Shown: in pieces, positions 1 through 8,582 of the stretch
How the letters are laid out: every line of letters starts with the position of its first letter
Numbering within the stretch: position 1 is the first letter of the stretch
Origin: Hyphomonadaceae bacterium
Lineage (GTDB): Bacteria; Pseudomonadota; Alphaproteobacteria; Caulobacterales; Hyphomonadaceae
DNA length: 36,502 nt
Assembly (NCBI GenBank): GCA_947474455.1
Contig: CANJIL010000029.1
Span: 1-36,502 of the forward strand
Direction of reading: 5' to 3'
Translations under genes and position numbers: made by a program
The notes under the pieces: generated by a model
Databases searched by the model: none
Told to the model about the DNA's origin: nothing
The model's input: only the letters and a program-made list of their open reading frames with translations

Positions 1-120
1 GAAATTACCGGCGCGGGAACATCTCTCGCCGGCAAGCTCTGGCTGTTCGACGGCCTCAGCGGAGACAGCCGCACGGTCGCACTGCCCGCCGACCCCGGCT
101 GCCCAGTGTGCGGCGAGTAA
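1..120 (+). CDS. moeB: C-terminal fragment of MoeB/ThiF-family adenylyltransferase
   Basis: The window opens inside a plus-strand reading frame of 39 codons ending in TAA at 118-120. The tail contains LAGKLWLFDGLSG followed by DPGCPVCGE. A 'L.G.L..FD.L....R...L..DP.CPVCG' ending is typical of MoeB/ThiF/HesA enzymes, which adenylate the C-terminal glycine of a small sulphur-carrier protein in molybdopterin or thiamine synthesis. The CPVC pair would be the second half of the structural zinc site; the first half lies outside the window. The catalytic ATP-binding part is not visible, so MoeB cannot be separated from a ThiF-like paralogue. The next 169 bases contain no gene I can support. Confidence 0.65.
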   Translation, partial: EITGAGTSLAGKLWLFDGLSGDSRTVALPADPGCPVCGE

Positions 121-289
121 TGCCGGATGGTCGGACGGATCACAACGACTCATCTCCGCTCATCTGGGCGAAAGCCGGACGAGCGCCGAAGCTTCTTCCG
201 GCCTTAAGCTGCAGCCTAAATTCGGAACGAGATTCATTTGCAGACTTGAGTCCCCGCTCTCGCCGGGACGAGCAGAGCAGGAGTTCGCC

Positions 290-1510
290 CTAAAGCCCAT
301 TCGTGCGAGCGATGCCGCCAAGCACTGCGGCCGACGGCTTGATCGTGCGGCGCTGGGTGGCGCGGTCAACCGCGATCAAGCCAAACTTCTGATCGTAGCC
401 GAGCAGCCATTCATAATTGTCGAGCAGCGACCAGTAGAAATAGCCCCGGATATCGACGCCGCTCTTGATTGCGGCATGAACATCCGTCAGCGCCTCGCGG
501 ATAAAAGCCGCCCGCCGGGCATCATCCTCTCCCGCCCAGCCATTCTCGGTGATGATGATCGGCGTTCTGGTTTGCTCCCACACATAGCGGCATGTCTCAG
601 CCAGCGCCTGCGGCCGGTCCTCATAACCCATGGTCGTCAATTTGTGACCGGGTTCCGGTCCGAACGTCGCGTCCTTGCGAACAATGACGCGGGTATAGGT
701 CTGCACGCCGATGAAGTCGTCGCCTGCTGCTGCATCCAGGAATGCGCCATAGAAATCCGCCCGCCGATGGTCGCGCAGCGCCTCGGCGCCAGGCTCGGCC
801 TGCTCATCCTGCAGCGCCAGCGTGACGCCCACTTTAACACCGGGATGATGCGCCTTGATGGCGTCGCGCGCCTGCCGATGCGCACGGACGCCGTTCGTCA
901 CCAGCGCCCGCCGAGGTGTTGCGAGAAAGAAATGCTGCAGCGATCCGCCAAGGACATTCTCGGCAGCCAAGCGCTTCGCCACGGCTTCCGCATCGGCCCC
1001 ATCCTTGATCATGCTATCGCCGAACATGACCGGCAGGTTGAGTTCGTTGAGCGTGCAGGCGATGTCGAAGCCGCGAAGCGCGCCTGCCGCATGATCGCAG
1101 AAGCGGGCGAAGCGATCGGCAAGCCCGGCATCGGTGAAGCCGCCACGCCGCGCCTGCCATAGCGGCAAAGTGAAGTGCTGGAATGTGAGCGCCGCCAGAA
1201 CGCCATGCGCAGCACACGCATCGATGCACCGCTGATAATGATCGAGCGCCGCTTGCGAGAAGAACCCCTCTTCCGGCTCGATCCGCGCCCATTCTATGGA
1301 GAAGCGATAGGCCCGCAGTCCGAGCCCCGCGAGGATCGCCACGTCTTCGCCAAAGCGGTGATACTGGTCGACCGCATCGCCGGAAGGCTCGCGGAAGAAT
1401 GAAGGCCGGGCATGTTCCAGCGCCCAACAATCCGAAGACACGTTGCCGCCTTCCACCTGATGCGCCGCCGTCGCCGCGCCCCAGATGAAGCCGTCAGGAA
1501 ACACCGGCAA
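290..1510 (-). CDS. Glycoside hydrolase family 1 (beta-glucosidase-like)
   Basis: This is a 406-aa cytoplasmic enzyme without a signal peptide. It starts FPDGFIWGAATAAHQVEGG, the usual GH1 N-terminus whose Gln and His contact the sugar in subsite -1. The nucleophile motif ITENGW lies near residue 321 and the acid/base region TLNEL near residue 155. GH1 enzymes hydrolyse beta-glycosides by a retaining mechanism with two glutamates, both present here. Two things are odd: the acid/base motif reads N-E-L instead of the near-universal N-E-P, and the protein is shorter than typical GH1 enzymes of about 440-480 residues. Such short forms occur in alphaproteobacteria, but the substrate cannot be read from sequence. 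The first downstream minus-strand gene starts only after a gap, so operon membership is uncertain. Start: ATG at 1510. Confidence 0.88.
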   Translation of the reverse strand: MPVFPDGFIWGAATAAHQVEGGNVSSDCWALEHARPSFFREPSGDAVDQYHRFGEDVAILAGLGLRAYRFSIEWARIEPEEGFFSQAALDHYQRCIDACAAHGVLAALTFQHFTLPLWQARRGGFTDAGLADRFARFCDHAAGALRGFDIACTLNELNLPVMFGDSMIKDGADAEAVAKRLAAENVLGGSLQHFFLATPRRALVTNGVRAHRQARDAIKAHHPGVKVGVTLALQDEQAEPGAEALRDHRRADFYGAFLDAAAGDDFIGVQTYTRVIVRKDATFGPEPGHKLTTMGYEDRPQALAETCRYVWEQTRTPIIITENGWAGEDDARRAAFIREALTDVHAAIKSGVDIRGYFYWSLLDNYEWLLGYDQKFGLIAVDRATQRRTIKPSAAVLGGIARTNGL

Positions 1511-1520
1511 GCCTCCTGCC

Positions 1521-2495
1521 TTACTTCTTCAGCTCGTTGTAGATGATCGTGACGTAGGTGTCGTCGCTGCCGGCCTGGGTCCCAAAGCGCGGCGTCCACT
1601 GCGCCAGCGGCTTGGCGGCGATGGTCTGCTCAAGCGTCTTGCCCGCCTTCACTTGTGCTTCGACGGCGGCACGAGCGCTCTTGTGCATGTCGGATGTCGC
1701 CTGCATGTCAGCCTTGGTGGCAAGTTCGCCGTGACCAGGGATGATCTTGGTGTTCGGCCCTGCGATCTGAAGCAGCCGTTCCAGCCCGGCGATGAAACCG
1801 GCCTGGTTGCCGCCCGCCCCGACATCCACGGTGGGGTACCGATCCTTCGTATAGACGTCGCCCGTGTGCAGGACATCCGCCTCGACGAAATACACAAACG
1901 TGTCGCCGTCCGTATGTGCGGGCATCGGCGCGCGAATGGCGCGGATGGTCTGGCCATTGAGATGGAAGTCGATGCCGCTGGTGAAGGTGACAACCGGCCA
2001 AGCCACTTTGGGCGGCAGCGAGGCCGGCGCAAATCGCCCGGTGGTGACGGTCTCACCGGTCAGGCGCTTGCGGGCATTGTCGCTGGCGAACACCATGGCG
2101 CCAGCGCCAGCGAAAACCGCGTTCCCGCCGGCATGGTCGCCGTGATAGTGCGTGTTGATCAGATATTTCGGCTTGCCCTTCGCGAGCTCCTCGACCTTCG
2201 CAAGATTGGCCACCGCGTTAGTGGCGAACTGGTCGTCAATCAGGAAGACGCCGTCCGCGCCGACGCTGAGGCCGAGATTGCCGCCTGCGCCGATCAGCAT
2301 CGAGATGCCCTGGCCCAGATCGTTGACGCGGGCGAAAGGCAGCGTGTTGGCGGCCGGCGGCGTTGCAACCGTAGGCGCGGCAGGGGCTGCCGCTGCCGGC
2401 GCAGCAGCAGTTGGCGCAGGCGCCGCCGTCGGCTCGGTTGTCGCACAAGCCGCCAGCGCGAACACTGCGGCCGTCGTTGAAAGAAGCATCCGCAT
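1521..2495 (-). CDS. Secreted MBL-fold metallo-hydrolase, copy 1
   Basis: A 324-aa protein with an N-terminal export signal (MRMLLSTTAAVFALAACA). The end of this signal, ALAAC, fits a lipobox, so it may be a lipoprotein. An Ala/Pro/Thr-rich linker of about 35 residues follows, then a metallo-beta-lactamase fold. Metal ligands visible in order are HYHGDH (near residue 115), the His of PAHTDGD, the Asp of HTGD and the His of IPGHGE. The Gly in HxHGDH differs from the paralogue, which has Tyr there. MBL-fold proteins of this type hydrolyse esters, amides or thioesters; the substrate is unknown and beta-lactam resistance should not be assumed. I chose ATG 2495, which has a GGGGGA stretch just upstream; an in-frame ATG at 2501 is possible. 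The upstream neighbour is a close paralogue on the same strand, 72 bases away. Confidence 0.88.
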   Translation of the reverse strand: MRMLLSTTAAVFALAACATTEPTAAPAPTAAAPAAAAPAAPTVATPPAANTLPFARVNDLGQGISMLIGAGGNLGLSVGADGVFLIDDQFATNAVANLAKVEELAKGKPKYLINTHYHGDHAGGNAVFAGAGAMVFASDNARKRLTGETVTTGRFAPASLPPKVAWPVVTFTSGIDFHLNGQTIRAIRAPMPAHTDGDTFVYFVEADVLHTGDVYTKDRYPTVDVGAGGNQAGFIAGLERLLQIAGPNTKIIPGHGELATKADMQATSDMHKSARAAVEAQVKAGKTLEQTIAAKPLAQWTPRFGTQAGSDDTYVTIIYNELKK

Positions 2496-2567
2496 CTGCA
2501 TCCCCCTGAATGTCCGAACCTGTTTTTCGTCTCTCAAAACTTTGCCAGCGCGCGGAACTCGCGAGCG

Positions 2568-3530
2568 TCAGCCCTTCGCCTTCAGCTCTTCGTAGATCAC
2601 CGTGACATAGGAATCCTCGTTGATGAAGCCGGTTGCGCCGCCGAAGCGCGCGGTCCACTGCTTCAGCGGCTTGGCCGCAAGCGTCTGCTCAATCGTCTTG
2701 CCTGCCTTCACCTGCGCTTCCACGGCGGCGCGCGCGCCCTTGTGCATGTCGAGCGCCGCCTGCAGGTCCGCCCGTGTTGCGAGTTCGCCATGGCCAGGGA
2801 TGATTTTGGTGTTCGGCCCCGCGATCGTCAGCATCTTTTCCAGCGCCGCGATGAAGCCGGCCTGTGTCCCACCCGAGCCGGTGTCGACATAAGGATAGCG
2901 ATCCTTCATGTAGGTGTCGCCCGTGTGAAGCACATCCGCCTCGACGAAGTAGACGAACGTGTCGCCGTCGGTATGCGCAGGCAGTGGCGCGCGCGTGGCG
3001 CGGATCGTCTGCCCGTTGAGATGGAAGTCGATGCCATCGACAAAGGTCACTACCGGATAGTCGGCTTTCGGCAGCGGCGCCGTCAGCGCCTGACGCCCGG
3101 TCGTCACCCTCTCGCCCGTGATCCGCTTGCGCACGTTGTCGCTGGCGAACACCGTAGCGCCCGCAGTCGCGAAGGCGCCGTTCCCGCCAGCATGATCGTA
3201 ATGCCAGTGCGTGTTGATGATGTATTTCGGCTTGCCCTTGGCGAACTCCTCGATCTTCGCGAGGTTGGCCGACCCATTCGTGACGAACTGGTCGTCGATC
3301 AGGAAAACCCCGTCCGCCCCGACACTGACGGCCATATTGCCGCCCGCCCCCATAAGCATCGAGATGCCCTGACCGAGGTCGATGACGCGGGAGAAGGCCA
3401 GCGTGTTGGCCGCCGGCGTCGCCCCGGCAGGGGGCGTCGCTGTCGGCGTTTGCGCCGCCGCCGTCGGTCCGGTTGCCGCGTAGGCCGACATTGCGAGCGC
3501 CGCAACTGCCGCCGAACGAAACATTCGCAT
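2568..3530 (-). CDS. Secreted MBL-fold metallo-hydrolase, copy 2
   Basis: A 320-aa paralogue of the next gene downstream. It has a cleavable signal peptide (MRMFRSAAVAALAMSAYAA), a Pro/Ala/Thr linker and an MBL domain with ligands HWHYDH, PAHTDGD, HTGD and IPGHGE. Long segments are shared with copy 1 (for example DGVFLIDDQF, IDFHLNGQTIRA, TDGDTFVYFVEADVLHTGD), so the pair is a tandem duplication. Unlike copy 1 there is no cysteine at the signal cleavage region, so this copy would be a soluble periplasmic protein while copy 1 may be lipidated. Start: ATG 3530 preceded by GGGGAAG; upstream in-frame codons have no signal-like character. Substrate unknown. Confidence 0.88.
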   Translation of the reverse strand: MRMFRSAAVAALAMSAYAATGPTAAAQTPTATPPAGATPAANTLAFSRVIDLGQGISMLMGAGGNMAVSVGADGVFLIDDQFVTNGSANLAKIEEFAKGKPKYIINTHWHYDHAGGNGAFATAGATVFASDNVRKRITGERVTTGRQALTAPLPKADYPVVTFVDGIDFHLNGQTIRATRAPLPAHTDGDTFVYFVEADVLHTGDTYMKDRYPYVDTGSGGTQAGFIAALEKMLTIAGPNTKIIPGHGELATRADLQAALDMHKGARAAVEAQVKAGKTIEQTLAAKPLKQWTARFGGATGFINEDSYVTVIYEELKAKG

Positions 3531-3651
3531 GCGCTTCCCCGTTTTGCAGAGCTTTTTTCGGACGCGCGACTGCAACGCCTGCTCTCGCGTCAGGGGAGCG
3601 CTCTTACCGCGCAACTTCAAGCGAAATCGTCGTGATCTACGCGGTGGTGCG

Positions 3652-4083
3652 TCAGCTCATTTCTTCGGCAACGCATCCCTCGCCCTCGAACCTCACGTCC
3701 TCAACCCGTCCGGCGCCCATAATGAAGCGGGTCGTGCAGGTCGAGCGATAGACCTGCGGCGGTTGCCACACCGGAAAGGTCTCCGAAATCGTCTCGGTCT
3801 TCTGCTTGCCGTCCTTGTCGGTAAGCGTGCGCTTAACCTCGCGGACTTCGTCGCGATAATAGCCCTCACGCTCGTCAACCGTTGTCTTGGTGTAGCTCCA
3901 CAGCTCGCGCCCGTCCGACATGTCGGTGCGGTTCTGCGGCGGACCCCAGCGGACGAGCACATCATCGGTCGACCGGCCCAGCTCCAGACTCATGTGCTGG
4001 CGATAACCTTCCTCGGTCGCACAGGCAGCGAGCGCCATGCCGGAAGCAGCAAGCATCACAAAGGCAAGCGTGCGGAAAGTCAT
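3652..4083 (-). CDS. Small lipoprotein, function unknown
   Basis: A 143-aa protein beginning MTFRTLAFVMLAASGMALAAC, a lipoprotein signal ending in the lipobox LAAC. The mature part contains ELGRSTDDVLVRWGPPQNRTDMSDGRELWSY, resembling the pattern in small outer-envelope lipoproteins of the SmpA/BamE-like superfamily (a G-pattern helix, then 'xWGPP....DG..LW.Y'). I do not assign BamE: the resemblance is structural and short. Two late cysteines (STCTTRF and GEGC) could form a disulphide. Start: ATG 4083, with GGGGAC upstream; a GTG at 4092 is also in frame. Minus-strand neighbours are also envelope proteins. Confidence 0.72.
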   Translation of the reverse strand: MTFRTLAFVMLAASGMALAACATEEGYRQHMSLELGRSTDDVLVRWGPPQNRTDMSDGRELWSYTKTTVDEREGYYRDEVREVKRTLTDKDGKQKTETISETFPVWQPPQVYRSTCTTRFIMGAGRVEDVRFEGEGCVAEEMS

Positions 4084-4188
4084 CGTCCCCACTCCAGGCT
4101 CATCCCCGGATCATCCCCGATCCCGGCTGAACGCAGATTGAATGAGACCACGGCTCAGCGCCAGTCCCGGCAGTTTCAGGGCCGAAGA

Positions 4189-4770
4189 TCAGTTGGAGCG
4201 AAGACCCGGCGGATCGCTCGGGCCTGGCAGATCCAGCGAAGGGCGCCCCGTACTGATCGGCGGCGGACTGACCTGTGAACTGGACGGCGGCGTGAGCGGC
4301 ACGGGCTGTGGATCGATCGGGATTGGCGCGGTGTAGGCTGGCGGCGTCGGCGTGTAAGCCACTTGCGGCGGCGTGGGCGCAGCCGGATCCGCTGGCGCAA
4401 GGGGAAAAACAGCCGCGGCCTGCCCCGAGCCACGCAACGGCGCCGAGGTGAGATCGGAACGGATGAAGGCTTTCTGTCCGTTGTTGAGCACGACCTGATA
4501 CCAGTTCCAGTCAGGCAGGCGAGCGATACCAACCACGTTCAGCGCCAGTCCCGTGCTCCCGCTGGAGAGCACCTGCGTCTGCGCGGCGGTGAACGGTTCG
4601 GCGCGCAGACGCACGCCCGTGCCCTGGATGGTGACCTGTGACGGCGGCGTGAATGGCTCAACCGTATAGCTTGTCCGCACCACGACCGGCTGGCCGCCCG
4701 GGATCTGTGCGAGGGCGGCGGCGCCGGAAGCCAGCACACCTGCGAGCACGCCCGAAACCACAACACGCAT
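4189..4770 (-). CDS. Exported SH3-like protein with proline-rich tail
   Basis: A 193-aa protein with a signal peptide (MRVVVSGVLAGVLASGAAALAQ) and an SH3b-like domain at about residues 45-105, in which VRLRAEPFTAAQTQVLSSGSTGL and the later DWNWYQVVLNNGQKAFIRSDL follow the usual bacterial SH3 pattern (V.LR..P....V.....G..L ... WY.V.L..G..G.I). The last 85 residues are rich in Pro, Ala and Ser, resembling a periplasmic spacer. SH3b domains often bind peptidoglycan or peptides in the envelope; the role here is inferred only. I prefer ATG 4770, which leaves a compact signal peptide; ATG 4788 is in frame and would add MNGWNP. Confidence 0.7.
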   Translation of the reverse strand: MRVVVSGVLAGVLASGAAALAQIPGGQPVVVRTSYTVEPFTPPSQVTIQGTGVRLRAEPFTAAQTQVLSSGSTGLALNVVGIARLPDWNWYQVVLNNGQKAFIRSDLTSAPLRGSGQAAAVFPLAPADPAAPTPPQVAYTPTPPAYTAPIPIDPQPVPLTPPSSSQVSPPPISTGRPSLDLPGPSDPPGLRSN

Positions 4771-4855
4771 GGGATTCCACCCGTTCATTTCGCGAACGCA
4801 AGCATGTCCGCCAGATCCGAATCTGACAGGCGACGGCGCCTAAACCATGGCGATC

Positions 4856-5848
4856 TTAGAGCATTGCGGGGATGACGCGGTCCGGCGGCTTGTGGCCGTC
4901 GGCGAAGGTCTTGATGTTGATGATCACCTTCTCGCCCATGTCGATCCGCCCCTCGATCGTGGCGGAGCTCATGTGAGGCAGCAGTACGACGTTGCGCAGC
5001 GCCTTGAGGCGCGGGTTCACATTGGGCTCGTTCTCGAACACGTCGAGACCTGCGCCCGCCAGCTCGCCGGCTTCCAGCGCCCGGATCAGCGCCGCCTCGT
5101 CGACGACTTCGCCGCGCGCCGTGTTCACGAGGTAGGACTCAGGCTTCATCAGCTTGATGCGCCTCGCGCTCAGCAGGTGAAAAGTCGCCGGCGTGTGCGG
5201 GCAGTTGATGGACACGATATCCATCCGCGCCAGCATCTGATCGAGGCTTTCCCAATAGGTCGCCTCGAGCTGTTCCGCCACCGGTTCACGCACCGGCTTG
5301 CGGTTGTGATAGTGGATCTGCAGGCCGAACGCCTTGGCGCGCCGCGCCACCGCGGCGCCGATCCGGCCCATGCCGATAATGCCCAGCCGCTTGCCGTAGA
5401 TCCGCCGCCCCAGCATCCATGTCGGCGACCAGCCGACGAACTGCCCTGAATGCATGGCGTTCACGCCGTCTACGATCCGGCGCGGCGCGGCAAGGATCAG
5501 CGCCATCGTCATATCGGCGGTGTCTTCCGTCAGCACGCCAGGCGTGTTGGTCACCGTGATCCCGCGCGAGACGCATGAGCGCACGTCGATATTGTCGACC
5601 CCCGCGCCGAACTGCGCGATCAGCCTCAGCCTGTCGCCTGCCCGCGCCAGCACGCGTCCGTCGATCTTGTCGGTCAGCGTCGACACGAGCACATCGCAAC
5701 GCCCCGCGGCGTCACACAACTGCTCGATGCTCATCGGCTGGTCGGTGGTGTTGAACTCGACGTCGAACAGCTCGCTCATGCGCGTTTCGACCGGCTCGGG
5801 CAGCCGACGCGTCACGACGACCTTCACCTTCGGGCGGGACGTAGGCAT
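4856..5848 (-). CDS. D-2-hydroxyacid dehydrogenase (glyoxylate/hydroxypyruvate reductase-like)
   Basis: A 330-aa NAD(P)-dependent enzyme. The nucleotide-binding motif GIIGMGRIGAAVARR sits mid-protein. The three catalytic residues of the family are visible: Arg in NTARGEVVDE, Glu in DVFENEP and His in LLPHMSSAT. The FGAGVDNIDV and NTPGVLTEDTADMTMALIL segments are also characteristic. Enzymes with these segments usually reduce glyoxylate, hydroxypyruvate or 2-ketogluconate to D-hydroxyacids. The exact substrate is not readable, so no gene symbol is given. Start: ATG 5848 with CGAGG upstream; the frame stays open to 5923 but that part overlaps likely promoter sequence. Downstream, at 4770, begins an unrelated envelope gene. 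Confidence 0.9.
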   Translation of the reverse strand: MPTSRPKVKVVVTRRLPEPVETRMSELFDVEFNTTDQPMSIEQLCDAAGRCDVLVSTLTDKIDGRVLARAGDRLRLIAQFGAGVDNIDVRSCVSRGITVTNTPGVLTEDTADMTMALILAAPRRIVDGVNAMHSGQFVGWSPTWMLGRRIYGKRLGIIGMGRIGAAVARRAKAFGLQIHYHNRKPVREPVAEQLEATYWESLDQMLARMDIVSINCPHTPATFHLLSARRIKLMKPESYLVNTARGEVVDEAALIRALEAGELAGAGLDVFENEPNVNPRLKALRNVVLLPHMSSATIEGRIDMGEKVIINIKTFADGHKPPDRVIPAML

Positions 5849-6076
5849 GCCTCGGAGCGTTCCTCTTGTTCTTAGGCGCGCGGGCTGCCCCGTCTCACCT
5901 TTCAGGCGGTGTAGCAAGGTCAACCGGCCGGGCCAACCGGCCGCGTTTTCCCGCCACGCCTTATTCGTACGGCAAACGCAGAATTCACCTCGATTTTCAT
6001 CGCGTGGTTAAGCGCGCTTTCACCACGGGGTGCTTTGTTGGCCTCACCGCCTCTCATCACGAGGAAATGCCGCGCC

Positions 6077-6643
6077 GTGAGCGAAATACGCATCCGCCTC
6101 GCCATTATTCTGTTCATTGCGCAGATTTTCGGCGCCGCTGGCGCATACGCGCAGTCGCAGCTCACGCCCGGCAGCTTCAAGGCCTATGCGCCCGAAAGCC
6201 TGGAGCCGCGGATGAGCGACTTTTCCGGGAAGCCTGTCCCCCGCTATGCCAGCCTGCGGCATGACAAGGTCAATGGCCGCGCCGGCCCTAGCCTCGACTA
6301 TCCGATCCGCTGGACCTACGAGCGCGCCGGCCTCCCCGTCGTCATCGTCCGGGAAAGCCAGGACTGGCGCAAAATCCGCGATCCGATGGGCGATGAGGTC
6401 TGGGTGAACAAATCCCAGCTCGCCGCAGAACGCACCGCCATCACCACCAGCGCCGGCGCTGTCTTCCGGGACGCCAACCCGCGGTCGCCCCACGTCGCCC
6501 AATTCGAAGCCGGCGCCGTGGTGTCGCTTGGCAAGTGCGCTGGAGTCTGGTGCAAGGTCGAAGCGGAGGGCCGCGAAGGCTGGATCCGCCAGGCCCTGCT
6601 CTGGGGCATCGATCCGCTGACCGCGATCCCCGGAAATCATTAG
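6077..6643 (+). CDS. Exported SH3-domain protein
   Basis: A 188-aa protein with a signal peptide ending AAGAYAQ and an SH3 region ([17 protein letters not shown]... [28 protein letters not shown]). A second, weaker SH3-like repeat follows ([36 protein letters not shown]). This matches a widespread alphaproteobacterial family of periplasmic SH3 proteins (DUF1058-type). The start is taken as GTG 6077, preceded by GAGGAAA about 12 bases upstream and immediately before the hydrophobic segment; the frame is open to 6035 but those residues do not look like a signal. The gene lies just upstream of fabA with an 83-base gap. The link to fatty-acid synthesis is positional only. Confidence 0.8.
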   Translation: MSEIRIRLAIILFIAQIFGAAGAYAQSQLTPGSFKAYAPESLEPRMSDFSGKPVPRYASLRHDKVNGRAGPSLDYPIRWTYERAGLPVVIVRESQDWRKIRDPMGDEVWVNKSQLAAERTAITTSAGAVFRDANPRSPHVAQFEAGAVVSLGKCAGVWCKVEAEGREGWIRQALLWGIDPLTAIPGNH

Positions 6644-6726
6644 GGTTTTTGAGCCCGCGCTTCCGATCACCGCGCTTGAGCCCCCTATCCCCCCGTGTTA
6701 ACCGGCCTCTCCCTCCGGAGCGGCTT

Positions 6727-7269
6727 ATGACGCAGTCCCCAACCTCGCCCCACGCCTTTCACACGCCGCAGGCGTCCTACAGCTATGAGGACCTGCTCAA
6801 GAGCGGCCGCGGCGAGCTTTTCGGGCCTGGAAATCCCCAGTTGCCGGCCCCACCCATGCTGATGCTCGACCGCATCAAGGAGATCACCCTCGACGGCGGC
6901 GCCGCCAAACGCGGCCACGTCATTGCAGAACTCGATATCAACCCCGATCTATGGTTCTTCAAATGCCATTTCCCGGGGGATCCCGTGATGCCGGGATGCT
7001 TGGGGCTGGATGCAATGTGGCAGCTCGTCGGCTTCTGGCTGGGCTGGTCTGGTTCGCGCGGAAAAGGCCGGGCGCTGGGCGTCGGCGAGTGCAAGTTCAC
7101 GGGCCAGGTTACGCCGGACAAGAAGCTGGTGCGTTATGAGATCGACATCCGGCGGGCGATTCGGTCCCATCTGACGATGGGGATTGCGGACGGGACTGTG
7201 TTCCTGGATGGCGAAAAGATTTATCAGGCCAAGGACATGAAAGTTGGCTTGATCGTGCCTGCAGCCTAA
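6727..7269 (+). CDS. fabA: 3-hydroxydecanoyl-ACP dehydratase/isomerase FabA
   Basis: A 180-aa cytoplasmic enzyme of type II fatty-acid synthesis. It dehydrates 3-hydroxydecanoyl-ACP and isomerises trans-2 to cis-3-decenoyl-ACP, the branch point to unsaturated fatty acids. The catalytic His is in [14 protein letters not shown] (about residue 79) and the active-site Asp in [12 protein letters not shown]. Length and the N-terminal [17 protein letters not shown] are typical. Start: ATG 6727 with GGAG just upstream; the longer open frame from 6535 overlaps the preceding gene and is not used. It precedes fabB by 63 bases on the same strand, the standard fabAB arrangement. Confidence 0.97.
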   Translation: MTQSPTSPHAFHTPQASYSYEDLLKSGRGELFGPGNPQLPAPPMLMLDRIKEITLDGGAAKRGHVIAELDINPDLWFFKCHFPGDPVMPGCLGLDAMWQLVGFWLGWSGSRGKGRALGVGECKFTGQVTPDKKLVRYEIDIRRAIRSHLTMGIADGTVFLDGEKIYQAKDMKVGLIVPAA

Positions 7270-7332
7270 AATCGGCGTCAGCCAGCACCGCGCAGACGGT
7301 GCGGTTGTAAATCACAAGGGAGCTGGATCGAC

Positions 7333-8574
7333 ATGGCCGCCAACGGCCCGGATCTTCGAAGGGTAGTCGTTACCGGGATGGGGATCGTCTCCTCCATCGG
7401 CGATACGATTCGCGAGGTCACTGACAGCCTCAAGCAGGGCGCGTCCGGCATCTCGTTCAGCCAGGAATATGCCGACAGGGGATTCAAATCCCAGGTCCAC
7501 GGCAAGCCCAAAGCCGATCCCGCCGACCATATCGACAAGCGTGCAATGCGCTTCATGGGCGACGGCGCCGGCTGGTGCCATATGGCCATGACGCAGGCGA
7601 TTGCTGATGCGGGCCTGGAAGAAAAGATCATCACCAATCCCCGCACGGGCCTCATCGTCGGCACCGGGGGACCCTCTACCCGCGCCATCGTCGCTGCGGC
7701 GGACTCGACCCGCGAGAAGGGCTCGCCGCGCCGCGTCGGACCGTTCGCCGTGCCCAAAGCCATGTCGTCCACCGCATCGGCGACTCTGTCGACGCTCTTC
7801 AGGATTCTCGGCGTGAACTATTCGATCTCGTCGGCCTGCACGACCTCGCTGCACTGCGTGGGCGCCGCAACCGAGCAGATCCAGTGGGGCAAGCAGGACG
7901 TGATGTTCGCCGGCGGCGGCGAGGAACTCGACTGGACGCTCTCCGCTCTGTTCGACGGCCTCGGCGCCATGTCCTCGAAATACAATTCCGAACCTCACCG
8001 CGCCTCGCGCGCCTTCGACGCTGACCGCGACGGCTTCGTGATTGCTGGCGGCGCCGGCATGCTCGTTCTCGAAGAGTACGAACACGCCAAACGCCGCGGC
8101 GCGACCGTCTACGGCGAAGTTGTCGGCTATGGCGCCACATCGGACGGCCACGACATGGTCGCCCCGTCGGGCGAAGGCGCTGCGCGCGCCATGAGGCTTG
8201 CCATGGAGCAAGCTCGCCGCGCGCCGGACTATCTCAACCCGCACGCCACATCGACGCCGGTTGGCGACCTCAAGGAGCTAGAGGCCGTCCGCGAAGTCTT
8301 CGGCCAGCAGGCTGCTGACCAGCCAATGATCTCCGCCACCAAGTCGATGACCGGCCACTCGCTGGGCGGCGCCGGCGTGCAGGAGCTGATCTACTCTCTG
8401 ATCATGATGAAGGAGCGTTTCGTTGCTCCCTCCATCAACATCGACAAGCTTGACCCCCTCGCCTACGGCGTCAACATCATCCGCGAGGCGCGCGAAGCCA
8501 TCGTCAAGATGGTGATGTCGAACTCCTTCGGCTTCGGCGGCACCAACGGCTCGGTGATGGTCGCGAAAGTCTAG
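7333..8574 (+). CDS. fabB: 3-oxoacyl-ACP synthase I FabB
   Basis: A 413-aa beta-ketoacyl-ACP synthase I that elongates both saturated and cis-unsaturated acyl-ACPs with malonyl-ACP. The catalytic triad is visible: Cys in SSACTTSLHCVGAA (about residue 168), His in NPHATSTPVGD and His in SMTGHSLGGAG. The C-terminal NSFGFGGTNGSVM glycine loop is present. Start: ATG 7333 with AAGGGAG about 12 bases upstream. It sits 63 bases after fabA, presumably co-transcribed; fabI follows later at 11029. The gene ends 8 bases before the convergent TPR gene. Confidence 0.97.
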   Translation: MAANGPDLRRVVVTGMGIVSSIGDTIREVTDSLKQGASGISFSQEYADRGFKSQVHGKPKADPADHIDKRAMRFMGDGAGWCHMAMTQAIADAGLEEKIITNPRTGLIVGTGGPSTRAIVAAADSTREKGSPRRVGPFAVPKAMSSTASATLSTLFRILGVNYSISSACTTSLHCVGAATEQIQWGKQDVMFAGGGEELDWTLSALFDGLGAMSSKYNSEPHRASRAFDADRDGFVIAGGAGMLVLEEYEHAKRRGATVYGEVVGYGATSDGHDMVAPSGEGAARAMRLAMEQARRAPDYLNPHATSTPVGDLKELEAVREVFGQQAADQPMISATKSMTGHSLGGAGVQELIYSLIMMKERFVAPSINIDKLDPLAYGVNIIREAREAIVKMVMSNSFGFGGTNGSVMVAKV

Positions 8575-8582
8575 GACCCGCC

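Noticed and set aside
1521-3530. Beta-lactamase resistance genes
   Set aside because: MBL fold alone is shared by many hydrolases; no evidence for beta-lactam activity.
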